Assembly: GCF_030123245.1 (NCBI RefSeq)
Contig: NZ_CP126101.1
Location: 2,478,501 to 2,542,500, forward strand
Direction: 5' to 3'
From: Lysinibacillus pakistanensis
GTDB taxonomy: Bacteria; Bacillota; Bacilli; Bacillales_A; Planococcaceae
DNA length: 64,000 bases
Below the pieces are notes generated by a model. It ran no database searches and was not told the origin of the DNA. It saw only the letters and a program-made list of their open reading frames with translations. Positions 44,310 through 51,568 of the stretch are shown here, piece after piece; position 1 is the first letter of the stretch; each line of letters starts with the position of its first letter. The position numbers and the translations under genes are program-made.

Positions 44310-45083
44310 GCGTTAAAGTGGCGTTGATGCTTCCGTTTAATTCCGAAATACGGAGAAACATCGGGCAGAAGGCGCTGGTGGACGCGCTACCTTGAAAACA
44401 AATCGTTATCTGACAATTTAACCGTTATTTTATACAGCATTTTATGCAGTATTGTAACAGATGTTCAAACAAAGGTAGTCGCAAGAAATGCAGTATATCA
44501 ATGATGTATAAAATTGTGTATAGCTTGTTGTTGCACGGAAGTAGCGAAACGTTGTCGTATCAACAGTTTGACATTGCTTTTAGTTTACATAATCTTATAT
44601 TATCGGAAGTTGAAAACGAATATTTATTCATTCTATATTCAATGCGTTGATTCAACGTTAACAATTTCGAAAATCCCCCAAGCCGCCTACTTCCTACAGG
44701 CGCTTTCTACTGTCCGATAATTACAGATACCTTTTTTAAAACAAGCCTTTTTTTTGCGATGTCATAGGCATCGAGAATCGTTGAATTGGATAGTTGTACG
44801 TGTGGAATCGTCTGAAAGCTTCTTATTGTGAGGTTATATATGTTATTTATTCCTATTTTAGGAATAGTATTATCTAGATTTAACTTGCGTCAATTTTGCG
44901 TTAAAAAAAAGAGCGTAGGAATCCCCATGCCCGTAACTCGTTTTTTAAATTCTACATAAATAATAGCCCAAAATAAAAGTGCCGTAAATACCTTTTTAAA
45001 TAGTTTGTTAATAAGTCTCCAAAGCCTATTTTCATGCGATTTCTTTCCGTATATACTCCGAATTATAAATGGAGGTGATACGG
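44310..45083. other. Gene-free right region of the satellite
   Basis: No supported gene. Visible: a short hairpin TCCGAAATACGGA near 44341-44354, a palindrome ATTCCTATTTTAGGAAT (44849-44865), and frames around 44444-44720 without ribosome sites that I reject. It is a good place for a packaging (cos/pac) site or an antisense RNA, but none can be identified by eye. Confidence 0.35.
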
Positions 45084-45389
45084 ATGTTAAAAAAAAGACA
45101 TTCGGTTAAGGACGTATTAAAGAAGCTAAATATTACGGACAAAACATTAACTAGTTACGCAGATTTAATGTGTGAAGTAGACGATAATTTTGCTGATTCA
45201 TTGAATAAGGTTAGAAAGTATAGTGGTAAAGAAATCGAGGTTATTCAATATATGCTGCGTAGAAAATCCGAGGGGGTTTTGAAAGAGATGGCGCGAGATG
45301 AAGCTGCAGAAGTATATTACGATCAAACTAAACTCGATGAAGTGTTGAACGAATTTCAGAAGTTGATAGATAAAATAAAGCAACGATGA
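45084..45389 (+). CDS. MerR/excisionase-like small protein near attR
   Basis: 101 residues from ATG 45084, after AATGGAGGTGA. The N-terminal part KRHSVKDVLKKLNITDKTLT, then SYADLM looks like a MerR-type helix-turn-helix, followed by a basic helix and a C-terminal coiled coil (DEVLNEFQKLIDKIK). Its place next to attR suggests an excisionase or directionality factor, but the similarity is weak. Confidence 0.5.
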   Translation: MLKKRHSVKDVLKKLNITDKTLTSYADLMCEVDDNFADSLNKVRKYSGKEIEVIQYMLRRKSEGVLKEMARDEAAEVYYDQTKLDEVLNEFQKLIDKIKQR

Positions 45390-45422
45390 TTAGTATTAGT
45401 TGTTTGTAAAATGTTGTGATAA

Positions 45423-45451
45423 TTGACTTTTGATTCACACACATTTACAAT
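45423..45451 (+). promoter_or_regulatory. Element-borne outward promoter at the right end
   Basis: TTGACT (45423-45428), exactly 17 bp, TACAAT (45446-45451), 47 bp before the right direct repeat and thus within the element. It mirrors the host promoter at 29688-29716 and reads through the attR aptamer into the host gene. In the excised circle it would read into the integrase. Confidence 0.75.
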
Positions 45452-45497
45452 TGATTTTAATAATCTATAAGGAATGTGGAGTACACTCGATTCCTTG

Positions 45498-45702
45498 ACA
45501 ACTGAATAGCGTGTAATAATAGGTGTAAATTGCGTGCAATTTACTGAAAAGGGAAGTCGGTGCAAATCCGACACTGTCCCGCAACTGTAAATGTGAGCGA
45601 CTTTTCAAATACCACTGTTTTCAACGGGAAGGGGAAAAGAAGCAATGACCATAAGTCAGGATACCTGCCTATTATGAGTACACACCATAACCCTACGAGG
45701 AA
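45498..45702. repeat. attR: right copy of the 205-bp direct repeat
   Basis: Identical to 29783-29987. Just before it lies AAGGAAT...ATTCCTT, a hairpin resembling the GTCGG...CCGAC hairpin that precedes the left copy. Confidence 0.95.
45514..45677 (+). promoter_or_regulatory. Cobalamin riboswitch aptamer (attR copy, host gene)
   Basis: Same aptamer as the attL copy; B12 box at 45654-45669. GAGGAA at 45697-45702 is complementary to TTCCTC (45856-45861) in the 5' arm of the terminator at 45850-45885, so an antiterminator/terminator switch controlling the gene at 45933 is plausible. Confidence 0.93.
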
Positions 45703-45713
45703 TAGGAGGTGGC

Positions 45714-45845
45714 ATGTTGACAAAACAGAATGCTCTGTTTGTCACAGTACGTCAAACGCCCAAATTAAATAAAGGTATGTGGATGAGTTCCCATACATTT
45801 AGATTTGGGTATTGTTTGACCTTTTGTGATGAACGAAAACAATAA
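45714..45845 (+). CDS. Possible small leader ORF of the B12 riboswitch transcript
   Basis: 43 residues, MLTKQNALFVTVRQTPKLNK then a Cys- and aromatic-rich end. The ATG follows TAGGAGGT with ideal spacing, directly after the repeat. The start of the ORF forms a strong hairpin (TGACAAAACAGA/TCTGTTTGTCA, 45717-45745). Whether it is a real protein, a regulatory leader peptide or a gene remnant is open. Confidence 0.4.
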   Translation: MLTKQNALFVTVRQTPKLNKGMWMSSHTFRFGYCLTFCDERKQ

Positions 45846-45849
45846 ATTG

Positions 45850-45885
45850 AAGGGTTTCCTCTAATATGAAGGAAATCCTTTTTTT
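45850..45885 (+). terminator. Riboswitch terminator of the host B12 locus
   Basis: An 11-bp stem (AAGGGTTTCCT/AGGAAATCCTT, one G-U) and a seven-T run, 48 bases upstream of the next gene. Its 5' arm can pair instead with GAGGAA at the end of attR. Confidence 0.75.
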
Positions 45886-45932
45886 ACTGATGACTTCCGT
45901 TTTGAAAATATGTACGAAAAGAGGATGCACAT

Positions 45933-46694
45933 ATGACGAATATTCATGTATGGTCAGCACAGGAAACACACTTTGAGGATATGAAAATTTGTAAGCAGCC
46001 ACGCACTGAAGTTGCCAAGCAAGCAAAAACAAGAATGGTTGTGGAATCACTTGTTGATCAATTACTTGCAACCCGTCTTATTAGTAATCAGCGACTATTT
46101 GAACAAATTTTATATAACAAGGATATTATTTGGATTCAAAATGAGGAATTTAATGGACATCTTTTCGCAAGGGCAGAGATAACAGAGAACCTGAAAACGA
46201 AAACAAATAGCTTTATGATGTATATGCCAACAAATCCAATTGTGTATGAGGTGGATGGCGAACTTTATCATTTAATTACACGCATCGATTCAACCCGTTC
46301 CAAACCAAATCTAGAACGATTTTCTGTAGAGCCTAAGCCTGTATTAAGTGCTGCTCGTGTCAATGATTTATTGTGCTCGATTGTGATGCGCTTTTATGAA
46401 ACTTATTTGGAAGATTTATCATGGATTGCTCAGGATAACAAACTTATTAGTCTAGTGGAACGTGAGTATAAGCATTTTTTACAAGCCGTGAAGGAACTAA
46501 ATGATTATCATTTAAACTGGCATCCGCGTGGTAATGGTCATGAGCTATTGCTGCAATTAATTGATAATTTGCAACTTTTGAAAAGTAGACCAGGCAAAAT
46601 GTTAACAGACTTTTCGAATTCCCATAGCTATGCTGTTGTAGAACCTTCTTATCGCCTTTTCAAAGACACAAGGCAAAATGTACGGGCATTATAG
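45933..46694 (+). CDS. Hypothetical protein under cobalamin riboswitch control
   Basis: 253 residues, soluble, no signal peptide or membrane segment, starting after AAAGAGGATG. The central region (LFEQILYNKDIIWIQ, then YEVDGELYHLITRIDSTRSK) is mixed alpha/beta. A distant resemblance to N-terminal parts of IucA/IucC-type synthetases crossed my mind but the conserved His-rich motif is missing. Position behind an aptamer plus terminator implies expression when cobalamin is scarce, so it may serve B12 uptake, salvage or a B12-independent substitute. Function unknown. Confidence 0.65.
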   Translation: MTNIHVWSAQETHFEDMKICKQPRTEVAKQAKTRMVVESLVDQLLATRLISNQRLFEQILYNKDIIWIQNEEFNGHLFARAEITENLKTKTNSFMMYMPTNPIVYEVDGELYHLITRIDSTRSKPNLERFSVEPKPVLSAARVNDLLCSIVMRFYETYLEDLSWIAQDNKLISLVEREYKHFLQAVKELNDYHLNWHPRGNGHELLLQLIDNLQLLKSRPGKMLTDFSNSHSYAVVEPSYRLFKDTRQNVRAL

Positions 46695-46703
46695 AAAAAA
46701 CAG

Positions 46704-47040
46704 CAGCTCAGGTCAGTGAAAATTGCTCTAGTTAATCCAAGAACAACTCGGGTTCAAGATAAAACTGCTCATGTCAGCTCAAGAATAGCTCAGTTACATG
46801 GGAAACCCGCTCCGGTCATCCCAAAAATTGCTCGGGTACAGGTGAAACCCGCTCCGGTCATCTCAAAGATTGCTCGGGTAAAAGAGAAACCCGCTCTGGT
46901 CATCCAAAAAATTGCTCGGGTACGGGAGAAACCCGCTCCGGTCATCCAAAAAATTGCTCGGATACAAGGGAAACCCGCTCAGGCAAGTCAAAAAACTGCT
47001 CAGGTCAAGAAGAAATCCGCTCAGATTAATCAATATCCTC
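46704..47040. repeat. 21-bp tandem repeat array
   Basis: GCTC (once ACTC) recurs every 21 bp from 46725 to 47019 (15 units), plus one at 46706. Units alternate between AATTGCTCGGGTACAGGTGAA-like and ACCCGCTCCGGTCATCCCAAA-like (split here only by the period), giving a 42-bp higher-order repeat in the central part. The array starts within a few bases of the stop codon of the preceding gene. Confidence 0.85.
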
Positions 47041-47117
47041 TCAATACCAGAATTAATAGAATCTACAGTAAACAGGACATGGTATCAATTTCCCATGTCC
47101 TGTTTCTACTTTTCTAA
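46716..47117 (+). CDS. Doubtful heptad-repeat protein over the tandem array
   Basis: A GTG-started frame of 133 codons lies on the repeat and reads as heptads of K-I-A-R-V-x-x alternating with K-P-A-P-V-I-x, strongly basic, followed by a non-repeated end. GGTCAG upstream is a poor ribosome site. Since a 21-bp unit without stops stays open in several frames (another frame is open from 46912), openness is weak evidence. It may be coupled to the gene upstream, whose stop is 21 bases earlier. Confidence 0.25.
   Translation: MKIALVNPRTTRVQDKTAHVSSRIAQLHGKPAPVIPKIARVQVKPAPVISKIARVKEKPALVIQKIARVREKPAPVIQKIARIQGKPAQASQKTAQVKKKSAQINQYPLNTRINRIYSKQDMVSISHVLFLLF
47071..47104. terminator. Bidirectional terminator
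   Basis: A perfect 12-bp stem (AACAGGACATGG arm) with a ten-base loop and a short T run, between the convergent B12-locus and TetM-like genes. Confidence 0.75.
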
Positions 47118-47118
47118 A

Positions 47119-49059
47119 TTATTTGATACAATGCATTGCTGCTTGTGCCTCATACCATGGAACGGAATAGCCTTTTCCTTTTGCGCAAAAAATACTTGCG
47201 GATGTATATTCAGGATCGGCATTTTTATTGTAGCCGATTTGAGTAATAATTTCTTCCGTATTATGACACGCATCGTAGCCATCAAATTGTAGAGAAAGCA
47301 CACCCTTACCATTGGTGTAGGCCGCAAAGGTCGTACTATAACTCATAAATGTCGCGACAGGAGCACGACCAGTAATCATGACATCCTCTTCTGAAACAAT
47401 TGGAGGGTCAAATGTACCGGATGCTTGTTGAATATCTGTCATTATGCGGCCGATAAAATCGGTAGATGCTTTTAACTTAAAGCGGTAGTAGGGTTCCAGT
47501 AGGATGTTCTCCGCTTGCTCAAGCCCTTGCCGTAATGCTCGGAATGTGGCCTCGCGAAAATCGCCGCCGTCGGTATGCTTAATATGTGCACGCCCCGTTA
47601 AAAGCGTAAAACGAATATCAGTTACGGGAAAGCCTGTTAGTAATCCATGATGTTCGCGCTCGAATAAGTGCTTTTCAATCAGTCGTTGATGCCCAACGGA
47701 TAAATCGTCCGTATGACATGCATTGACAAATGTAATACCAGTACCGCGTGCACTTGGCTCCATTAATAAATGTACTTCTGCATAGTGCTTTAAAGGTTCG
47801 AAATGACCATATCCTGTAACAGTTGATGCAATTGTTTCCATATATAATATCTGTGGCTCCCCGAATGAAATGGCTAGTGAAAAACGCTTGTTTAGCACTT
47901 CAATAAGGACCTCAAGCTGGATAACCCCCATAATATGTACTTGAATTTCTTGAAATTTTTCATGCCAAATCACACGTAATGAAGGCTCTTCCGCTTCAAG
48001 GATACGAAAGATTTTTAAGACTTCCTTTATATGCTGGTCTCCCTTGTATTGTACTTTGGCCTGAAGAGTTGGCACTAACTCATAGGGCTGTGGGTTACTA
48101 GAGCTTCCGAGGATTGCACCAATATTTGCTAAACTAAGCCCTTTTACAGCAAAAATTTCGCCAGCTGTCACTTCCTGTACGGCTTCATAACGATGTCCGT
48201 TATATAACCTTATTTCCGTCACTTTTTCGGTTACGTCTCCAAAAGAAAACTCATCTCGAATATGCAAGGTTCCCTGTAATGCTTTAATAAAAGTTAAACG
48301 TTGATGGCCATCATGTCGAATTTTAAAGACTTCACCTTTAAATGGTGCAGCAGCATTGAAATGTGTTTCAGTAAGCAGCGGGAGTTGTGCAAGGAATTCC
48401 TTTATGCCGATATCTTTTAATGCTGAGCCAGTAAAGCACAAAAATGCCTTTTCCTGTTTAATCATCGCTTTGAGTTGGGCAAAACAGCTACCACTATCTA
48501 ATGTTTCATTAAGAAAAGCATCCAAAAGATTGTCATCACGTTCAGCTAGCCATTCCATTATGTTAGAAGGAATATAATCCGAATGGAACATTTCATTTAC
48601 TAGTAGTACATCCTTAGAGCAATCTTTTTGAAGCTGTGCCATAACATTATCCACTGCTGCACCTTCACGATCAATTTTATTGATAAAAAAGAAGGTTGGA
48701 ATATGATACTGACGTAATAGGTGCCAGACTGTTTCCGTATGCCCCTGTAAGCCCTCAACTGCACTAATCACAATGATGGCATAATCCATAACACGAATCG
48801 CACGCTCCATCTCAGGGGAGAAGTCGATGTGTCCAGGTGTATCGATTAATGTATAGGTATCGTTGCCAATTGTCATCCGACCTTGCTCAGCAAAAATTGT
48901 GATGCCACGTTGACGCTCCAACTCATGATTATCCAGAAATGTATCCTGATGATCCACCCGCCCACGAGCCTGAATACTTTTTGTATGAAATAATAATTGC
49001 TCTGAGAATGTTGTTTTTCCTGCATCCACATGAGCAAGGACTCCAATAGTTTTATGCAT
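47119..49059 (-). CDS. TetM/EF-G-like ribosomal protection GTPase
   Basis: 646 residues, the length of Tet(M)-type proteins. GTPase motifs: G1 AHVDAGKTTFSEQLL, G3 DTPGHIDFSPEMERA, G4 NKID; then EF-G-like domains II to V. Ribosomal protection proteins dislodge tetracycline from the 30S subunit. Chromosomal relatives in Bacillaceae can be diverged and may not confer resistance, so resistance is not asserted. The ATG (complement of 49057-49059) follows an AGAAACGAGG context. No attenuator peptide of the tetM type was recognised upstream. The gene is monocistronic and lies between two B12-controlled loci. Confidence 0.8.
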   Translation of the reverse strand: MHKTIGVLAHVDAGKTTFSEQLLFHTKSIQARGRVDHQDTFLDNHELERQRGITIFAEQGRMTIGNDTYTLIDTPGHIDFSPEMERAIRVMDYAIIVISAVEGLQGHTETVWHLLRQYHIPTFFFINKIDREGAAVDNVMAQLQKDCSKDVLLVNEMFHSDYIPSNIMEWLAERDDNLLDAFLNETLDSGSCFAQLKAMIKQEKAFLCFTGSALKDIGIKEFLAQLPLLTETHFNAAAPFKGEVFKIRHDGHQRLTFIKALQGTLHIRDEFSFGDVTEKVTEIRLYNGHRYEAVQEVTAGEIFAVKGLSLANIGAILGSSSNPQPYELVPTLQAKVQYKGDQHIKEVLKIFRILEAEEPSLRVIWHEKFQEIQVHIMGVIQLEVLIEVLNKRFSLAISFGEPQILYMETIASTVTGYGHFEPLKHYAEVHLLMEPSARGTGITFVNACHTDDLSVGHQRLIEKHLFEREHHGLLTGFPVTDIRFTLLTGRAHIKHTDGGDFREATFRALRQGLEQAENILLEPYYRFKLKASTDFIGRIMTDIQQASGTFDPPIVSEEDVMITGRAPVATFMSYSTTFAAYTNGKGVLSLQFDGYDACHNTEEIITQIGYNKNADPEYTSASIFCAKGKGYSVPWYEAQAAMHCIK

Positions 49060-49317
49060 AAAATAATCCTCGTTTCTCTAAATCCGTCCATTTCATTGTA
49101 ACAGAATTTTGTTGAATTCAAGAAATATGAATATGTCATAATTGTGCTCCAAATCAAATGATTATGAAAAATTATTAATGTAAAATAGTTCTCGATTATG
49201 TAAGAATAGTGCTATAATTATAAAAATAATTAGTAAATGGATTTTTTTGTGAGATTGCGAATGGAAATTTCTTTTGCTAGTCTATCAATAATATTTATAA
49301 CAAACAATAATACCTTT

Positions 49318-49479
49318 ATATTGGTGCAAATGGCCTTAGTCATTTGCTTAAAAGGGAAATCGGTGCAAATCCGATGCTGTCCCGCAACTGTAAATGGGGA
49401 GTCTATACAAAATGCCACTGTAATGACAATATGGGAAGGCGTATAGATGATGAACCTAAGCCAGGATACCTGCCAATAT
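49318..49479 (+). promoter_or_regulatory. Cobalamin riboswitch of the btuF-like gene
   Basis: P1 ATATTGG/CCAATAT, core AAATCGGTGCAAATCCGAT with CCCGCAACTGTAAA, and B12 box AGCCAGGATACCTGCC at 49459-49474. CCACGAGG (49495-49502) can pair with CCTCTTGG (49549-49556), with one mismatch, to form an antiterminator. Confidence 0.95.
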
Positions 49480-49548
49480 TATTCTTTACTTTAACCACGA
49501 GGATGGGGATAGTGAATCAGGTCAAAAGCCATTATTTCACTATGCGAA

Positions 49549-49574
49549 CCTCTTGGAAACAAGGGGATTTTTTT
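49549..49574 (+). terminator. Riboswitch terminator before the btuF-like gene
   Basis: CCTCTTG/CAAGGGG stem with a GAAA tetraloop, followed by ATTTTTTT. Formed when cobalamin is bound, it would stop transcription before the gene at 49676. Confidence 0.85.
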
Positions 49575-49675
49575 ATGCCCTTTTTCAATTTGTTACACAG
49601 TACATAACAAAAACATGGTAGCAAAGAAGTCAACGGATTTCTTACTATATATTTAACATCAAAGGAGAAAAGGAC

Positions 49676-50671
49676 ATGAAGAAATGGAACAGCATGTGGC
49701 TTGTCTTTGCACTTGCATTGATGGCTATTTTAGGAGCATGTAGTGCGAAGGAAGATAAAGAATCAGCGGCACAAGGGGAGAAGGTTGAACCATCACAAGC
49801 GGCAACGGCAGAAGTAACGATTGACAATAATGGGACAACACAGGTTTATAAAGAAGCACCCAAAAAAGCAATTAGCTTAAACCAACATGTGACAGAAATT
49901 ATGCTAGCTTTAGGCTTAGAGGATTCAATGGTTGGTACAGCCTATTTAGATGATAAAATTTATGAGCCTTTCCAAGCTGCTTACGATAAAGTGCCTGTAT
50001 TAGCTGACCAATATCCTACAAAGGAACAGGTTATTGATGCAGAGGCAGACTTTTTATATGGAGGATGGAAAAGCGCCTTTAGTGAAAAAGGTGTTGGTAC
50101 TCCTGAAGAGCTTGAGGCATTAGGAATTCACACATATCTACATACAGCCTCCAATATGACAAAGCCAACTTTAGAGAATATATTCATAGATATTCGTAAT
50201 ATCGCAAAAATATTCCGTGTCGAAGATCGTGGAGAAGCTTTGATTGATCAAATGACAAAAGATGTAGATAATATTCGTGCCAAATTGCCACAGGATGGCA
50301 AAGAGCTACCTGTTTTAGTTTTTGATAGCGGTGATAAGGAAGTCTTTACAGCAGCGCAAAACTTTATGAATGAGTTGGTAACGATTGCAGGGGGCAAAAA
50401 CATTTTTAGTGACGTGGAGTCAGGTTGGACAACTGTTTCAAAGGAAGATGCAGTTGCGCGTAATCCAGAGGTGATAGTTGTCATTGATTATGGAGAGACA
50501 TCTGCTGAGGAAAAAATTAATTTCTTAAAGAATGACCCAGCATTAAAAGAAACAGAAGCTGTGAAAAACGAACGTTTTGTTATTTTACCACTATCTGCAG
50601 CATCTGAAGGAGTCCGTGCCGCAGATGCAATTCAAATTTTGGCAAAAGGCTTTTACCCAGATAACTTTTAA
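49676..50671 (+). CDS. btuF: Cobalamin/iron-siderophore ABC substrate-binding lipoprotein (BtuF-like)
   Basis: 331 residues. Signal peptide with lipobox LGAC (Cys about 22), a Glu/Lys-rich linker, then a class III periplasmic-binding fold (Peripla_BP_2) with KKAISLNQHVTEIMLALGLE and a closing VIVVIDYGE segment. Binding proteins of this fold carry B12 or siderophores; the cobalamin riboswitch points to B12. The permease and ATPase genes are not adjacent, so it must share another transporter. A terminator separates it from the next gene. Confidence 0.82.
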   Translation: MKKWNSMWLVFALALMAILGACSAKEDKESAAQGEKVEPSQAATAEVTIDNNGTTQVYKEAPKKAISLNQHVTEIMLALGLEDSMVGTAYLDDKIYEPFQAAYDKVPVLADQYPTKEQVIDAEADFLYGGWKSAFSEKGVGTPEELEALGIHTYLHTASNMTKPTLENIFIDIRNIAKIFRVEDRGEALIDQMTKDVDNIRAKLPQDGKELPVLVFDSGDKEVFTAAQNFMNELVTIAGGKNIFSDVESGWTTVSKEDAVARNPEVIVVIDYGETSAEEKINFLKNDPALKETEAVKNERFVILPLSAASEGVRAADAIQILAKGFYPDNF

Positions 50672-50676
50672 AATTT

Positions 50677-50704
50677 GAGCTAGCTTTTTGCTGGCTCCTT
50701 TTTC
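50677..50704 (+). terminator. Terminator after the btuF-like gene
   Basis: GAGCTAGC/GCTGGCTC stem with TTTTT loop, then CTTTTTTC. Confidence 0.75.
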
Positions 50705-50721
50705 ATAAGGAGATATCATAC

Positions 50722-51393
50722 ATGAATGCATTTAATATGAACATACCAGAGAAAACCTTTGAAAAGCTAAATCATCAGGGAGAATTTACTCGCCTTGCGG
50801 TAAGTCCTGGAATTATTAATAAGCATTATACTCCAACACAATTTCAAATAATCGCAAAGGTCGTTGGAGACACAGGTGCTATTAAATACTCTGCATCCTA
50901 CAGTATATTATTATCCATTCCCACTGTTGGTCTAGGAGAAGCTATTAACGAGCTACAAAAAGCAGGACTATACGTAGCAAAGCAAGGTCCGATCGTTGCC
51001 ATGAAGGCATGTGATTTCTGTGATGGCGATAAAATGGAGGCGGCTCCTATAACAGAGCAATTATATGATTCATTAGAAGGGATGACAGTTCCTGCAAGAT
51101 TACGCTTAAATGTCAATGGCTGTGCTTCGGCTTGCTATAATGCTGTCTATGATGATATCGCCCTCATTTATCAAAAGGATAGCTTTGATGTTTATTTGGG
51201 AGCGGTGCCAATGGGGGCAAATGCTCAAGCGGGAACATTGTTTGCTAAACGAATTCCCGTTAACCAAATTGAAAGCTATCTCCATGCAATTATTTTACTC
51301 TACAAGGAACATGCTCGACCAAATGAACCTTTTTATAAATTTTATCGTAGAACAAAAACGGCTGACTATTGGGACATAGGCCTTGAATTCTAA
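50722..51393 (+). CDS. Nitrite/sulfite reductase-like domain protein
   Basis: 223 residues. A ferredoxin-like half domain (about 20-90) is followed by a [4Fe-4S]-sirohaem-type region with ACDFCDGDK and NVNGCASACYNAVYDD, giving the two-pair cysteine arrangement C-x2-C ... C-x3-C. Only one repeat is present, where full assimilatory reductases have two and 500 or more residues. Small proteins of this type occur next to cobalamin genes; a role in B12 or sirohaem metabolism is inference. It follows the btuF-like gene by 50 bases, past a terminator, with AAGGAG upstream. Confidence 0.7.
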   Translation: MNAFNMNIPEKTFEKLNHQGEFTRLAVSPGIINKHYTPTQFQIIAKVVGDTGAIKYSASYSILLSIPTVGLGEAINELQKAGLYVAKQGPIVAMKACDFCDGDKMEAAPITEQLYDSLEGMTVPARLRLNVNGCASACYNAVYDDIALIYQKDSFDVYLGAVPMGANAQAGTLFAKRIPVNQIESYLHAIILLYKEHARPNEPFYKFYRRTKTADYWDIGLEF

Positions 51394-51568
51394 AAACTAG
51401 TCTTATCAGTATGGTGTCACTTGTAAGAAGCCTCGTCATTGTAAAATACTTCTTCACATATAAAAGATTACATAGGCTTAAAAAACTTTTTCTTTTAAGC
51501 AGGGAAAATACTTAGTGTATCGAAATAAAATACTATGTAAGAATTTCAACAAGAAGGAGCGAATAGTT

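Larger units (their letters stand above)
29783..45702. mobile_element. Integrated phage satellite (PICI-like) in a cobalamin riboswitch
   Basis: One unit of about 15.7 kb between two identical 205-bp repeats (29783-29987 and 45498-45702). Content in order: integrase, structured RNA-like region, small membrane proteins, XRE repressor with divergent operators, Rep-like winged-helix protein with iterons, a run of very small genes, a lone tail tape-measure gene, a small terminase-like gene and a MerR/Xis-like gene. Capsid, portal, large terminase, lysis genes and most tail genes are absent. Size, gene order and a private terS are those of phage-inducible chromosomal islands. The central part (36-44 kb) uses GC-rich codons (CGC, GCG) more than the flanks. 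An alternative is a prophage reduced by deletions. Confidence 0.8.

Noticed and set aside
44444..44720. Two overlapping frames of 68 codons in the right region of the satellite
   Set aside because: No ribosome site, odd composition rich in Cys, Ser and Tyr, and mutual overlap in different frames; probably chance openings.
29783..45702. Integrative conjugative element
   Set aside because: No relaxase, coupling protein or type IV secretion genes; phage-type tape measure and terS instead.
29783..45702. Complete prophage
   Set aside because: No capsid, portal, large terminase, holin or endolysin genes, and only one intact tail gene within 15.7 kb.
46704..47040. CRISPR array
   Set aside because: The 21-bp units are contiguous and alternate in sequence; there are no unique spacers of 30-40 bp and no cas genes.
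47119..49059. Elongation factor G (housekeeping)
   Set aside because: At 646 residues it is shorter than EF-G and has the Tet(M)/ribosomal-protection domain length and N-terminus; it is called TetM-like without asserting resistance.
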